From positions 48,878-112,877 of the forward strand of contig JAIXTP010000014.1 of the NCBI GenBank assembly GCA_027483895.1: DNA of 64,000 nt. The letters run 5' to 3'. The translations under genes were made by a program, and so were the position numbers. This DNA is from Hyphomicrobiales bacterium (GTDB lineage Bacteria > Pseudomonadota > Alphaproteobacteria > Rhizobiales > Beijerinckiaceae). The first letter of the stretch is position 1. Each line of letters starts with the position of its first letter. Of this stretch, positions 47,020 to 55,723 are shown one piece after another. The notes below the pieces were generated by a model. That model was not told the DNA's origin. It searched no databases and saw only the letters and a list, made by a program, of their open reading frames with translations.

Positions 47020-47937
47020 TCAGGCGATGTTGCGCAGCATTTCGGACTGCACGGCGGTTTCGCTCGCGGCGGCCGCGGCGGCCGGAGCGGGGATCGAGGG
47101 ACGGACGACGGGCGGCCGGCGCGGGTCGTGATCGGCGGGGATCGCGTCCCGCCAGGTTCGGCTCCGCGTCACGAGGAAGTCGATCAGGTGGTTGCGCAGC
47201 GGGTAATAGGCCGGGTGCTTGTGCAGGTCGGTCCGCTCGCGATCGACCGGCAGCGGGTTGACCACGGTCTCCGCCACCATCGCGCCCGGGCCGTTAGTCA
47301 TGAGCACCACGCGGTCGGCGAGATAGATCGCCTCGTCCACGTCGTGGGTGATCATGAAGACCGTCTGGCCCGTCTCGCGGCAGATGCGGCGCACCTCGTC
47401 CTGCAACGAGCCGCGGGTCAGTGCGTCGAGAGCCGAGAAGGGCTCGTCCATCAGCAGGATCTTCGGCTCGATGGAGAGCGCCCGGGCGATGCCCACGCGC
47501 TGCTTCATGCCGCCCGACAGTTCCGCCGGGCGCTTGTGCTCCGAGCCCTGCAGTCCGACCAGCGCGATGAAGCGGCGTGCATGCTCCTCCACCTCGGCCT
47601 TCGACATCCGCGGATGGCGCGAGGAGACCGCATAGGCCACGTTGCCCAGCACCGTCCGCCACGGCAGGAGCGCGTGCCCTTGGAAGATCACCGCGCGGTC
47701 GAGGCTCGGCCCGCCGATCTCCCGCCCGTCGACGAGCACGACGCCCTCGCTCGGCGCGTCGAGACCCGCGAGGATGTTCAGCAGCGTGGTCTTGCCGCAG
47801 CCCGAATGCCCGATGACGCAGACGAATTCGCCCTTGGGCACCCCGAGCCACAGATTTTCGAAGATCGTGCTCGTGCCGCCGTCGGGGGCGGGATAGCGGC
47901 GTGCGATCCCCTCGAAGGAGATGAATCTCTCGTTCAT
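47020..47937 (-). CDS. cynD: Cyanate/nitrate-type ABC transporter ATP-binding protein
   Basis: A 305-residue ATPase of the NrtD/SsuB/TauB group. Walker A is VIGHSGCGKTTLLN, the signature LSGGMKQRVGIARAL, Walker B ILLMDEPFSALDAL, and the switch His is in MITHDVDEAI. A Pro/Ala-rich tail of about 45 residues follows the ATPase domain. It sits between the permease gene (5 bases) and cynS. The symbol rests on the cynS partner; nitrate or another anion could also be carried. Confidence 0.9.
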   Translation of the reverse strand: MNERFISFEGIARRYPAPDGGTSTIFENLWLGVPKGEFVCVIGHSGCGKTTLLNILAGLDAPSEGVVLVDGREIGGPSLDRAVIFQGHALLPWRTVLGNVAYAVSSRHPRMSKAEVEEHARRFIALVGLQGSEHKRPAELSGGMKQRVGIARALSIEPKILLMDEPFSALDALTRGSLQDEVRRICRETGQTVFMITHDVDEAIYLADRVVLMTNGPGAMVAETVVNPLPVDRERTDLHKHPAYYPLRNHLIDFLVTRSRTWRDAIPADHDPRRPPVVRPSIPAPAAAAAASETAVQSEMLRNIA

Positions 47938-47942
47938 TGCGA

Positions 47943-48785
47943 TCACTCCGGGAAGGTGACTGCGCGCGCGGCGCGCGCGAGGAGCTGGTCGAGAACCATG
48001 CCGACCAGTCCGATGACGAGGATGGCCGTGATCACGTTGGTGATCGACAGGTTGTTCCACTCGTTCCAGACGAAGTAGCCGATGCCGGTTCCGCCCACGA
48101 GCATCTCGGCGGCCACGATCACGAGCCAAGCGATGCCGATGGAGATGCGCATGCCGGTGAGGATCGTCGGCGCGGCCGCGGGCAGGATGACCGTGAAGGC
48201 CCGCCGCCACGGCCCGACCTCCAGCGTCCTCGCGACATTGAGCCATTCCTTGCGGACGCTCGCCACGCCGAAGGCCGTGTTCACCAGCATCGGCCAGACC
48301 GAGCAGATGAAGATCACGAAGATCGCCGAGGCCCCCGAGTCCTTGATCGTGTAGAGGGCCAGCGGCATCCAGGCGAGCGGCGAGACGGGCTTCAGGATCT
48401 GGATGAACGGGTCCAGCGCGCGGCTGATCGTCGGCGACATGCCGATCAGGAAGCCGAGCGGGATGGCGAGGAGCACCGCGAGACCGTAGCCGGCTGCGAC
48501 GCGGGCGATCGACCAGCCGAGCTGGATGCCGATGCCCTTGTCGTTCGGTCCGTTGTCGTAGAACGGCTTGCGCAGATGCTCGAAGAGCTTGGCCCCCACG
48601 TCGAGCGGACCCGGCATGGCCGATTTGCCCGTCGTCGCGGTGATGCCCATGAGCTTGGCATATTCGGGATCCATCGGCGGCCCGCCCGCCGTCGTCCCGC
48701 GCGTGGCGATGTGCCAGGCGAGCAGGAAGACGACGAGGATGAGCGCCGAAAGGACGGAGGAGCGGACGCCGATCGAGACGTTCAT
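47943..48785 (-). CDS. cynB: Cyanate/nitrate-type ABC transporter permease
   Basis: A 280-residue inner-membrane permease of the NrtB/TauC family with about six helices. The ATPase-contacting EAA loop region lies around EVGPWRRAFTVILPAAAPTI, followed by GMRISIGIAWLVIVAAEMLVG, the family signature. A periplasmic insert of about 60 residues after the first helix (AKLMGITATTGKSAMPGP) is also common in nitrate-type permeases. It lies between the binding protein (6 bases) and ATPase genes. Confidence 0.91.
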   Translation of the reverse strand: MNVSIGVRSSVLSALILVVFLLAWHIATRGTTAGGPPMDPEYAKLMGITATTGKSAMPGPLDVGAKLFEHLRKPFYDNGPNDKGIGIQLGWSIARVAAGYGLAVLLAIPLGFLIGMSPTISRALDPFIQILKPVSPLAWMPLALYTIKDSGASAIFVIFICSVWPMLVNTAFGVASVRKEWLNVARTLEVGPWRRAFTVILPAAAPTILTGMRISIGIAWLVIVAAEMLVGGTGIGYFVWNEWNNLSITNVITAILVIGLVGMVLDQLLARAARAVTFPE

Positions 48786-48791
48786 GGCCCG

Positions 48792-50147
48792 TCAGCTCCT
48801 CTTGATCGCGAAGCTCGCGACATAGTCCGCGGGCTTGGACGGATCGAAGGCCTTGCCCATCACCGAGAAGCTCTTGGTGGTCGTCGCGGGGGCCTCGAGG
48901 CCGGCGTCCTTCATCAGCCGCGCGGCGTCGGTGGCGAGGAAGACCTGCTTGGCCACGTTCTGGTAATCGACGTCGCCCTTCAGCTGGCCCCAGCGCTTCA
49001 TCTGGGTCAGGATCCAGACGGCGAAGGATTCCCAGGGGAACGGATCGAAGTCGATTCGGTCGGCCGCCTTCTTCACGGTGCCGAGGCCGTCGGCATAGGT
49101 GCCGGTCAGCACCTGTTCGACGACCGTGACGGGCTGGTTGAGATAGTTCGCCGGCGCGATCGCCTCGGCGATCTGCTTGCGGTTCTCCGCCTTCCGCGCA
49201 TAGGCCGTCGCTTCCATGATCGCCCGCATGAGGGCGGCATAGGTGTTCGGCATCGCGGTCATGAACTCGCGCGACGCGGCGAAGGCGCAGCAGGGGTGCC
49301 CGTCCCACATCTCCTTCGAGAGCATGTGGATGAACCCCACGCCGTCATAGACGGCGCGCTGGTTCACCGGGTCGGGCGCGAGGAAGCCGTCGATATTGTC
49401 GGCGCGCAGATTGGCGACCATCTCCGGCGGCGGCACGGCGCGGATCTGGACGTCGGCGTCGGGGTCGAGCCCCGCTTCCGCCAGATAATAGCGCAGCAGA
49501 TAGTTGTGCATCGAATAGTCGAAGGGCACGGCGAGCTTGAAGCCCTTCCAGTCCTTCGGATCGCGCTTGTCCTTGTGCTTCATCGCCAGCGTGATCGCCT
49601 GCCCGTTCACGTTTTCGATCGCGGAGAGCGCATAAGGCTGCGGCGCGGCGCCGAGACCGAGCGAGATCGCGAGCGGCATCGGCGAGAGCATGTGCGCGGC
49701 GTCGTATTCCTTGTTCAGGGCCTTGTCGCGGATCACGGCCCAGCCGGCCGTCTTCACCACTTCGACGTTCAAGCCCTGCTTCGCATAGAAGCCCATCGGC
49801 GCACCCATGATGATGGGCGTGGCGCAGGTGATCGGGATGAAGCCGACCTTCAGGTCGGTCTTTTCCGGCTTGCCCGTCTGCGCGAAGACCTCCGTGGCGG
49901 TCGCCAGCGGGAAGAATTGCGCGAGCGCCGCCATCGCGGTCGGCACGCCCACCGCCTTGAGGAATGCGCGGCGCGACGCGTCCTGCGGGAAGATCGCGCG
50001 CATCACCGCGCCTTCCACCACCCGCCGCGCCTGCATGTCGGAGGAAAGGGCCTCGTCATGCTCGGCCTGCGAGCCGTGCTCGCCGCAGGAGCAGCCGCGG
50101 GCGCGGAGACGGAGCTTGGAATCGAAGGGATCGTCGAAAGTCGCCAT
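48792..50147 (-). CDS. cynA: CmpA/NrtA-family ABC transporter substrate-binding protein
   Basis: A 451-residue binding protein with LKVGFIPITCATPIIMGAPM and DGFLAPDPVNQRAVYDGVGF, typical of the nitrate/bicarbonate/cyanate binding family. A twin-arginine motif SRRAFLKAVG near residue 58 precedes a hydrophobic stretch ending AQT, so export is probably by Tat. The region before it is unusually long and contains CSCGEHG; an internal ATG at 50003, also with a purine-rich leader, would give a normal Tat signal. ATG 50147 has the stronger site GGGAGG. First gene of the cyanate operon. Confidence 0.88.
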   Translation of the reverse strand: MATFDDPFDSKLRLRARGCSCGEHGSQAEHDEALSSDMQARRVVEGAVMRAIFPQDASRRAFLKAVGVPTAMAALAQFFPLATATEVFAQTGKPEKTDLKVGFIPITCATPIIMGAPMGFYAKQGLNVEVVKTAGWAVIRDKALNKEYDAAHMLSPMPLAISLGLGAAPQPYALSAIENVNGQAITLAMKHKDKRDPKDWKGFKLAVPFDYSMHNYLLRYYLAEAGLDPDADVQIRAVPPPEMVANLRADNIDGFLAPDPVNQRAVYDGVGFIHMLSKEMWDGHPCCAFAASREFMTAMPNTYAALMRAIMEATAYARKAENRKQIAEAIAPANYLNQPVTVVEQVLTGTYADGLGTVKKAADRIDFDPFPWESFAVWILTQMKRWGQLKGDVDYQNVAKQVFLATDAARLMKDAGLEAPATTTKSFSVMGKAFDPSKPADYVASFAIKRS

Positions 50148-50184
50148 GGGAGCCTCCCGGTCCGTAAAATTCGGAATCGGGGAT

Positions 50185-50201
50185 TGCAGGAGGCGTGCCG
50201 G
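50185..50201 (-). promoter_or_regulatory. Sigma-54 (-24/-12) promoter for the cyanate operon
   Basis: Minus strand CCGGCACGCCTCCTGCA: the GGCACG and TGCA blocks match the sigma-54 consensus (TGGCACG N4 TTGCA), and the invariant GG and GC are exactly ten bases apart. A transcript would start near 50174, giving a 27-base leader with the GGGAGG site before ATG 50147. This fits nitrogen control of cyanate use. Confidence 0.6.
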
Positions 50202-50220
50202 CGCTCGCTTTTAAGGACTT

Positions 50221-50284
50221 GAACGTAGTTCGAAGGTCGAACTGCCGCATGATCGGGCAGAACCCGCGCGGCGTCTGCCCAATC
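50221..50284. promoter_or_regulatory. Cluster of palindromes upstream of the cyanate operon promoter
   Basis: Three palindromes in 64 bases: GAAC-GTA-GTTC (50221-50231), GTTCGA-AGG-TCGAAC (50228-50242) and GATCGGGCAGA...TCTGCCCAATC (50251-50284, one mismatch, 12-base spacer). They lie just upstream of the -24 box, where an activator such as NtrC or a LysR-type regulator would bind. None matches the NtrC consensus well. Confidence 0.4.
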
Positions 50285-50354
50285 GGTGGGCGGAACTCAT
50301 GCCGCCGCCGCCCATGAGGCCGTCCCTCCGCCCGATCTTCACGATGCCCGCGGT

Positions 50355-50463
50355 GTCATCCCGGGCGGCGCAGCCGACCCGGGATCCAGGCGGACGCCGG
50401 GCATCGAGCGGCTGTCGATGTTCACTGGGTCCCGGCTCTCTGCTGCGCTGCGGCCGGGATGAT
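50355..50463. repeat. Dispersed palindromic repeat, family B, copy B5
   Basis: 109 bases; left end GTCATCCCGG intact, right end drifted to CCGGGATGAT. Same orientation as B4. It and copy C6 fill the 388-base gap 50148-50535 beyond the cyanate operon promoter; no gene is visible there. Confidence 0.88.
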
Positions 50464-50494
50464 ACCGAGAGTGCTCTGCCGACCTCTTGTGCCC

Positions 50495-50537
50495 CTCATC
50501 CCGAGGAGCCGGCCGCAAGGCCGCGTCTCGAAGGATC
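50495..50537. repeat. Dispersed palindromic repeat, family C, copy C6, flush with the gntK stop
   Basis: CTCATCCCGAGGAGCCGGCC and GCGTCTCGAAGGATC, with core GCGGCCTTGCGGCCG-like stem. Its last bases overlap the gntK stop codon (TGA, 50538-50536), so the hairpin would form immediately after translation ends. Confidence 0.75.
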
Positions 50538-51057
50538 ACCGCGCCCGCAGGGCGTCGGCGATCCGCTCCACCACGGCGTCCGGATCCAGCGTGATCGGCA
50601 CGTTCAGCGGCTTCTCGTCGTCGCCGGGCGCTTCGAGCGCGGCGAACTGGCTGTCGAGGAGCGCGGGCGGCATGAAATGGTCCGTCCGCCGCGCCATGCG
50701 CTCGGCGATCAGCGCCTTCTCGCCCACGAGATGAACCAGCTTCACGAAATCGCGCCGGCCGATCAGCACGTCGCGATAGCGCCGCTTCAGCGCCGAGCAG
50801 GTCACGACCGCCGCTTCGCCCGCGGCGGAGCGCTCGTCCATCCAGGCCGCGATGGCCGCGAGCCAAGGGGCGCGGTCGTCGTCGTCGAGCGGCACGCCGC
50901 GGCTCATCTTCTCGACATTGGCCGGGGGGTGGAACGAGTCGGCATCGCGGAAGATCCAGCCGAGCCGCCCGGCGAGCCGCTCGCCCGTCGTGCTCTTGCC
51001 GCAGCCGGAGACGCCCATGATCAGCACCACGGGCGCGGGGAGGGGCTTCGCGCTCAT
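50536..51057 (-). CDS. gntK: Gluconokinase (GntK)
   Basis: A 173-residue P-loop kinase phosphorylating gluconate to 6-phosphogluconate. The P-loop is MGVSGCGKSTTGERL at about residues 14-28; DADSFHPPANVEKMSRGVPL and CSALKRRYRDVL are gluconokinase signatures, and DHFMPPALLDSQFAALE binds substrate. It starts at MSAKPLP, four bases after the gnd stop, so gnd and gntK form an operon that feeds gluconate into the oxidative pentose phosphate pathway. A family C hairpin abuts its stop. Confidence 0.94.
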   Translation of the reverse strand: MSAKPLPAPVVLIMGVSGCGKSTTGERLAGRLGWIFRDADSFHPPANVEKMSRGVPLDDDDRAPWLAAIAAWMDERSAAGEAAVVTCSALKRRYRDVLIGRRDFVKLVHLVGEKALIAERMARRTDHFMPPALLDSQFAALEAPGDDEKPLNVPITLDPDAVVERIADALRAR

Positions 51058-51061
51058 CGCG

Positions 51062-52042
51062 TCAGCCCTTCTTCGGCTCGACATGGCCGCCGAAGCCTTT
51101 CCGCATCGCGGAGAGCACCTTCTCGGCGAAGGTGTGGTCCTGCCGCGAGCGGAAGCGCGTGTAGAGCGCGGCGGTCAGCACCTCGGCGGGCACGGCCTCC
51201 TCGACGGCGGCCTGCACTGTCCAGCGCCCTTCGCCGGAATCCTCGACATGGCCCGAATAGCCCGCGAGGTCGCCGTCCTCGGCGAGCGCCTGCGCGGTCA
51301 GGTCGAGGAGCCATGACGTCACCACGCTGCCGCGCCGCCAGACCTCGGCCACGTCGGCGAGGTCGAAGGTGAGGCGGTTCTCTTCGGCCACGCCGGGACC
51401 GGAGGCGTTCTTGAGAATGTCGAAGCCTTCGGCGAAGGCCTGCATCATCCCGTATTCGATGCCGTTGTGGATCATCTTCACGAAATGCCCGGCGCCGTTC
51501 GGGCCGGCATGGAGGTAGCCCTGCTCGACCCGCGGGTCGCGGCCCTCGCGTCCCCGCGTGCGGGGCACGTCGCCGAGGCCGGGCGCCAACGCGGCGAAGA
51601 TCGGGTCGAGCCGGTCCACGACCGGCTTCGGCCCGCCGATCATCAGGCAGTAGCCGCGTTCGAGCCCGTGCACGCCGCCCGACGTGCCGACGTCGACATA
51701 GGCGATGCCCTTCTCGCCGAGCGTCTTCGCGCGGCGGATGTCGTCCTTCCAGAAGGTGTTGCCGCCGTCGATGATCACGTCGCCGGGCGCCAGCAGGCCC
51801 GAAAGCTCGGCCATCGCGGCCTCCGTGATCGCGCCCGCAGGCAGCATCACCCAGACATGCCGGGGCGCGGCCATCGCGCCGACCATGGCGGCGAGCCCGT
51901 CCACGGCCTTCGCGCCTTCGGCCGCGAGCGCCTTGCCCGGCGCGGGGTCGCGGTCGAACACCACGCAGTCATGTCCGGCCCGCATCAGGCGGCGCACGAT
52001 GTTCCCGCCCATCCGGCCGAGGCCGATCATTCCGAGCTGCAT
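51062..52042 (-). CDS. gnd: 6-phosphogluconate dehydrogenase, decarboxylating, short form (Gnd)
   Basis: A 326-residue enzyme oxidising 6-phosphogluconate to ribulose 5-phosphate. It begins [19 protein letters not shown] (NAD(P) Rossmann loop) and contains [35 protein letters not shown] and the catalytic [20 protein letters not shown]. The short GndA/YqeC type lacks the C-terminal tail of the 470-residue E. coli enzyme. ATG 52042 follows GAGGGGGA at good distance. First gene of the gnd-gntK pair. Confidence 0.94.
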   Translation of the reverse strand: MQLGMIGLGRMGGNIVRRLMRAGHDCVVFDRDPAPGKALAAEGAKAVDGLAAMVGAMAAPRHVWVMLPAGAITEAAMAELSGLLAPGDVIIDGGNTFWKDDIRRAKTLGEKGIAYVDVGTSGGVHGLERGYCLMIGGPKPVVDRLDPIFAALAPGLGDVPRTRGREGRDPRVEQGYLHAGPNGAGHFVKMIHNGIEYGMMQAFAEGFDILKNASGPGVAEENRLTFDLADVAEVWRRGSVVTSWLLDLTAQALAEDGDLAGYSGHVEDSGEGRWTVQAAVEEAVPAEVLTAALYTRFRSRQDHTFAEKVLSAMRKGFGGHVEPKKG

Positions 52043-52114
52043 GTCGTCGTCCCCCTCGTCGGACATCGCTTGCGAACGGTCTCGCATGAGCCTGGACGCC
52101 CTGCAAGACGACGC

Positions 52115-53944
52115 TCACCGCTGCGGGTTTTCGTCCATGAAACGACCGACGGCTTCGAGGAAGCGGTCGCCGTAGCGCGCGAGCTTCGAGGTGCCGACCC
52201 CCGGCACCCGGCCGAGAGCGTCGAGGGTCTCGGGCCTTTCGCGGGCCATGTCGCGCAGGGTGGAATCGTGGAAGACGACATAGGGCGGCACGCCCTGTTC
52301 GCGCGCGATCGCGAGCCGCTCGCCGCGCAGCGCCTCGAAAAGCGCGTCTTCCGCCGGATCGCCGGAGGAGACGCGGCCGCGGCCCTCGCCCTTGCGGCCC
52401 TTGCCGCCGCCCGTCGCCTCGAATTTCCGCTCCTTGCGGAAGGAGACGCTGCGCTCGCCCTTCAGGATCGCGCGCGCCGGTTCGCCGAGATCGAGCGTCG
52501 AATGCTCCGCATCCACCACCACCGCGCCGATGGCCGCGAGCTGCCGCAGCACCGATTGCCAGCCCCGCTCGTCCAGTTCCGTGCCGACGCCGAAGGTCGG
52601 CAGCGCGTCGTGGCCGAGCCGCTGGATGCGCTCGTTGCTGCGGCCGAGCAGCACGTCGATCACATGTCCGGCCCCGAAGCGCCGGCCGGTGCGGTGGATG
52701 GCGGAGAGTGCCTTCTGCGCCGCGACGGTGCCGTCCCACGTCTCGGGCGGCCGCAGACAGTTGTCGCAATTGCCGCATCCGCCGGGATGCGCCTCGCCGA
52801 AATGGCGCAGCAGCGCCTGCCGCCGGCATTGCGGCGTCTCGCAGATCGCGAGCAGCGCGCGCAGCTTGGAATGCTCCACGCGCTTGATCTCGTCGGGCGT
52901 GCCGCTCTCGTCGATCATGCGCGAGCGCTGCGCGAGATCGGCCATGCCGTAGGCCATCCACGCGTCGGAAGGCAGGCCGTCGCGGCCCGCGCGGCCGGTC
53001 TCCTGATAATAGGCCTCCACGCTCGACGGCAGGTCGAGATGCGCCACGAAGCGCACGTCCGGCTTGTCGATGCCCATGCCGAAGGCGATCGTGGCGACGA
53101 GGACGAGCCCTTCCTCCTTGAGGAAGGCGTCCTGGGCGCGGTCGCGCGCCTCGCGCTCCATGCCCGCGTGATAGGCGCGCGCCTCGATGCCGTTCTCGTT
53201 CAGGAAGTTGGCCGTCGCGTCCACCTTCGCCCGGCTCAGGCAATAGACGATGCCGCTTTCCCCGCGGCGCGACCGCAGGAAGGTCAGGAGCTGCTTCCGC
53301 GGCTGGTCCTTGTCGACGATCGTGTAGCGGATGTTCGGGCGGTCGAAGCTGGTGGTGAACACCTCCGCGCCCTCGAGCGCGAGCCGCCCGATCAGGTCCT
53401 CGCGCGTCTGCGGGTCGGCCGTCGCCGTCAGCGCGATGCGCGGCACGCCGGGGAAAAGCTCCTTCAGCGCCGCGAGCCTCAGATATTCGGGTCGGAAGTC
53501 GTGGCCCCATTGGCTCACGCAATGCGCCTCGTCGATCGCGAAGAGCGCGATGCGGCAGGAGGCGAGGAGATCGAGAAAGCCCTCGGTCACCAGCCGTTCC
53601 GGCGTGACGTAGAGAAGATCGAGTTCGCCCGCGCGCATGCGCCGGCGGATCTCGCCCGCTTCCTCGCCCGTCAGCGTCGAGTTGAAGGCCGCGGCATTCA
53701 CGCCCGCCTGCTTCAGCGCCTCGACCTGGTCGCGCATCAGCGCGATCAGCGGCGAGACCACGATCCCGGTGCCTTCGCGGCAGAGCGAGGGGATCTGGTA
53801 GCACATCGATTTGCCCGCACCCGTCGGAAAAAGCACCACCGCATCCCCGCCCGCGGTCACGCGGCGCACGACCTCCTCCTGCCGGCCCCGGAAGGCGGCA
53901 TGGCCGAAGACGGATCGCAGGACGTCGAGCGGTTCGGCGGGCAA
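52115..53944 (-). CDS. recQ: ATP-dependent DNA helicase RecQ
   Basis: A 609-residue superfamily 2 helicase. Motif I is LFPTGAGKSMCYQ, motif II DEAHCVSQWGHDFRP (DEAH), motif III ALTATADPQT, motif VI YQETGRAGRDG. A four-cysteine zinc element follows (CETPQCRRQ; CGNCDNC), then a winged helix and a C-terminal HRDC domain (GVPPYVVFHDSTLRDMARE). It unwinds recombination intermediates with RecF-type repair. The start is a TTG at 53944 with GGAGGAA 11 bases upstream, giving the normal N-terminus. Confidence 0.95.
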   Translation of the reverse strand: MPAEPLDVLRSVFGHAAFRGRQEEVVRRVTAGGDAVVLFPTGAGKSMCYQIPSLCREGTGIVVSPLIALMRDQVEALKQAGVNAAAFNSTLTGEEAGEIRRRMRAGELDLLYVTPERLVTEGFLDLLASCRIALFAIDEAHCVSQWGHDFRPEYLRLAALKELFPGVPRIALTATADPQTREDLIGRLALEGAEVFTTSFDRPNIRYTIVDKDQPRKQLLTFLRSRRGESGIVYCLSRAKVDATANFLNENGIEARAYHAGMEREARDRAQDAFLKEEGLVLVATIAFGMGIDKPDVRFVAHLDLPSSVEAYYQETGRAGRDGLPSDAWMAYGMADLAQRSRMIDESGTPDEIKRVEHSKLRALLAICETPQCRRQALLRHFGEAHPGGCGNCDNCLRPPETWDGTVAAQKALSAIHRTGRRFGAGHVIDVLLGRSNERIQRLGHDALPTFGVGTELDERGWQSVLRQLAAIGAVVVDAEHSTLDLGEPARAILKGERSVSFRKERKFEATGGGKGRKGEGRGRVSSGDPAEDALFEALRGERLAIAREQGVPPYVVFHDSTLRDMARERPETLDALGRVPGVGTSKLARYGDRFLEAVGRFMDENPQR

Positions 53945-54156
53945 GGGCGCGGGTTCCTCCGGAAGAGGGCCGAGCCATAGCCCGAGTCTCCCGGCGCCGT
54001 CTTCTCGAAAAGCCCGCGAAAGGCGGAACGGGCTAAGGAATTTCCCTTACTCGACGCTCCTTTCGGAGGAAGCCAAGCTTCGGCCGCATCCACAGCGCGT
54101 CCCAGCCGCAATCGCCCGCCACAAGAGCGATCCCTCCGCCGGAACCCTTCTTCTTC

Positions 54157-55311
54157 ATGACCACTTCGATCGATCCCGCGCACGACGCCGACGACATCGT
54201 CCACCCGGCCGCCGTGCCTTTCGTTCTCGTTCATCTGGCCTGTTTCGCAGCGCTCTGGACGGGGGTGACCGCGACCTCGCTCTGGCTGGCCTTCGGCCTC
54301 TATTGGCTGCGCATGTTCGGCGTCACCGCCGGCTATCACCGTTATTTCTCGCATCGCTCCTATGCCACGAACCGCGCCTTCCAGTTCGTCCTCGCGCTGC
54401 TCGCGCAGAGTTCGGCGCAGAAGAGCGTGCTCTGGTGGGCGGCCAAGCACCGCCACCACCACATGTTCTCGGATACCGAGCACGACGTTCATTCCCCGCG
54501 GCATACGGGCTTCGTCTATTCGCATGTCGGCTGGATCTTCGCGCGCAAGCACGACCGGGCCGACCTCGCCCGCGTGCAGGACTGGACGAAATATCCCGAG
54601 CTGATGTGGCTGCACCGCTACGAGTTGGTGCCCGCCATCGTCCTCGGCGCGCTGTGCTTCCTCGTCGACGGCTGGACCGGCGTGGTGGTCGGCTTCTGCT
54701 GGAGCACGGTCGCCGTCTGGCACGGCACCTTCTGCATCAATTCGTTGGCCCATGTGCACGGCGACAAGCGCTACGTGACCGGCGACGACTCCCGCAACAA
54801 TTGGTGGCTCGCGATCGTCACCATGGGCGAGGGCTGGCAGAACAACCACCACGCCTTCCAATCGAGCGTGCGGCAGGGCTTCCGCTGGTACGAGTTCGAC
54901 CCGACCTTCTACATCCTGAAGGGCCTGTCCTGGGTGGGCCTCGTCCGCGACATGAAGAGCCCGCCCGAGGCGGTCGTCCGCAACGAGCAGCGCCTCGGCT
55001 CGCGCGTCATCGAACGCGCGGCGGCCGATCTCGCCGCCGCCTTCGACGTGGACGCCATCGCGCAGGCGATCCGCGCGGCGATGCCCGCGACGCCGGGTCT
55101 TGCCGATCTCGCCGCGGGTCTCGCGGGTGCGCAGCACAAGGCGGCCGAGCTGATCGAGCATTTCCCGATCCGCCTGCCGCATCTGCCGACGCGCGAGGAA
55201 CTGCACGGCCGGGCGACGGCGATGTTCGCCCGCACGCCCTCGCTCGACGAGATCGTCGACCGCGCCCACCGCAAGCTTCTCGAAGCGGTCGGCGCCCGGC
55301 TCGCGGCATGA
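54157..55311 (+). CDS. Acyl-CoA/acyl-lipid delta-9-type fatty acid desaturase
   Basis: A 384-residue membrane di-iron desaturase. The three histidine boxes are HRYFSH (61-66), HRHHH (98-102) and NNHHAF (His231-232), with TWGWGEGWQNN-like GEGWQNN before the last. Hydrophobic helices surround boxes one and three. It introduces a cis double bond into saturated acyl chains, using O2. The C-terminal ~90 residues are an amphipathic, Ala-rich extension (AAADLAAAFDVDAIAQAI) beyond the catalytic core. Divergent from recQ; the 212-base gap shows no clear promoter or repeat. Confidence 0.93.
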   Translation: MTTSIDPAHDADDIVHPAAVPFVLVHLACFAALWTGVTATSLWLAFGLYWLRMFGVTAGYHRYFSHRSYATNRAFQFVLALLAQSSAQKSVLWWAAKHRHHHMFSDTEHDVHSPRHTGFVYSHVGWIFARKHDRADLARVQDWTKYPELMWLHRYELVPAIVLGALCFLVDGWTGVVVGFCWSTVAVWHGTFCINSLAHVHGDKRYVTGDDSRNNWWLAIVTMGEGWQNNHHAFQSSVRQGFRWYEFDPTFYILKGLSWVGLVRDMKSPPEAVVRNEQRLGSRVIERAAADLAAAFDVDAIAQAIRAAMPATPGLADLAAGLAGAQHKAAELIEHFPIRLPHLPTREELHGRATAMFARTPSLDEIVDRAHRKLLEAVGARLAA

Positions 55312-55323
55312 GGCGCGAGGGGC

Positions 55324-55647
55324 TCAGCGCTCGGTGAAGAAGGTCAGCAGTACCTTGCCCTTCTCTCCGATCAGGCAGACGAAGCGGTGCGGCTTTTCCT
55401 TCCGGCCCTTCTCCAGATAGGCCTCGCCGAAGATGATCGTGCGGACGGGCGTGTCCTCGACCTTGGTGTTCCCCTTGGCGATGGTCAGGCTGTCCTGATC
55501 GATGAAGAGATCGCGGATCGAGGCGTTGCGCTCCTTGAGCGCGATCAGGCCCGAGGTCCGGCAGGCCTCCACCTCCGGCGTCTCCTGAGACGAGGCGGGC
55601 AGGGTCGATGCCGCCAGAACGGCGACGAGCGGGAGGACGAAGCGCAT
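55324..55647 (-). CDS. Small secreted protein of unknown function
   Basis: A 107-residue protein with an N-terminal signal peptide (MRFVLPLVAVLAASTLPASS, cleavage likely near residue 20). The mature part is short and mixed, with a single Cys pair (EACRTSG and RFVCLIGE) that could form a disulfide in the periplasm. I recognise no domain. It starts at MRFVLP; the upstream frame is less likely because the signal peptide begins there. It is convergent with the desaturase gene, 12 bases apart. Confidence 0.65.
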   Translation of the reverse strand: MRFVLPLVAVLAASTLPASSQETPEVEACRTSGLIALKERNASIRDLFIDQDSLTIAKGNTKVEDTPVRTIIFGEAYLEKGRKEKPHRFVCLIGEKGKVLLTFFTER

Positions 55648-55723
55648 CGGGAAAACTCCACGGGAACCGAAGGTCCGCCTCAACGGACCGCCCGCCCCGG
55701 AGTTCCCGACGCGCCTCTCCCGA

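Noticed and set aside
46515..50147. Assignment of the ABC transporter strictly to nitrate
   Set aside because: The family is similar for nitrate, bicarbonate and cyanate; the cynS gene in the operon favours cyanate and no nitrate reductase is present.
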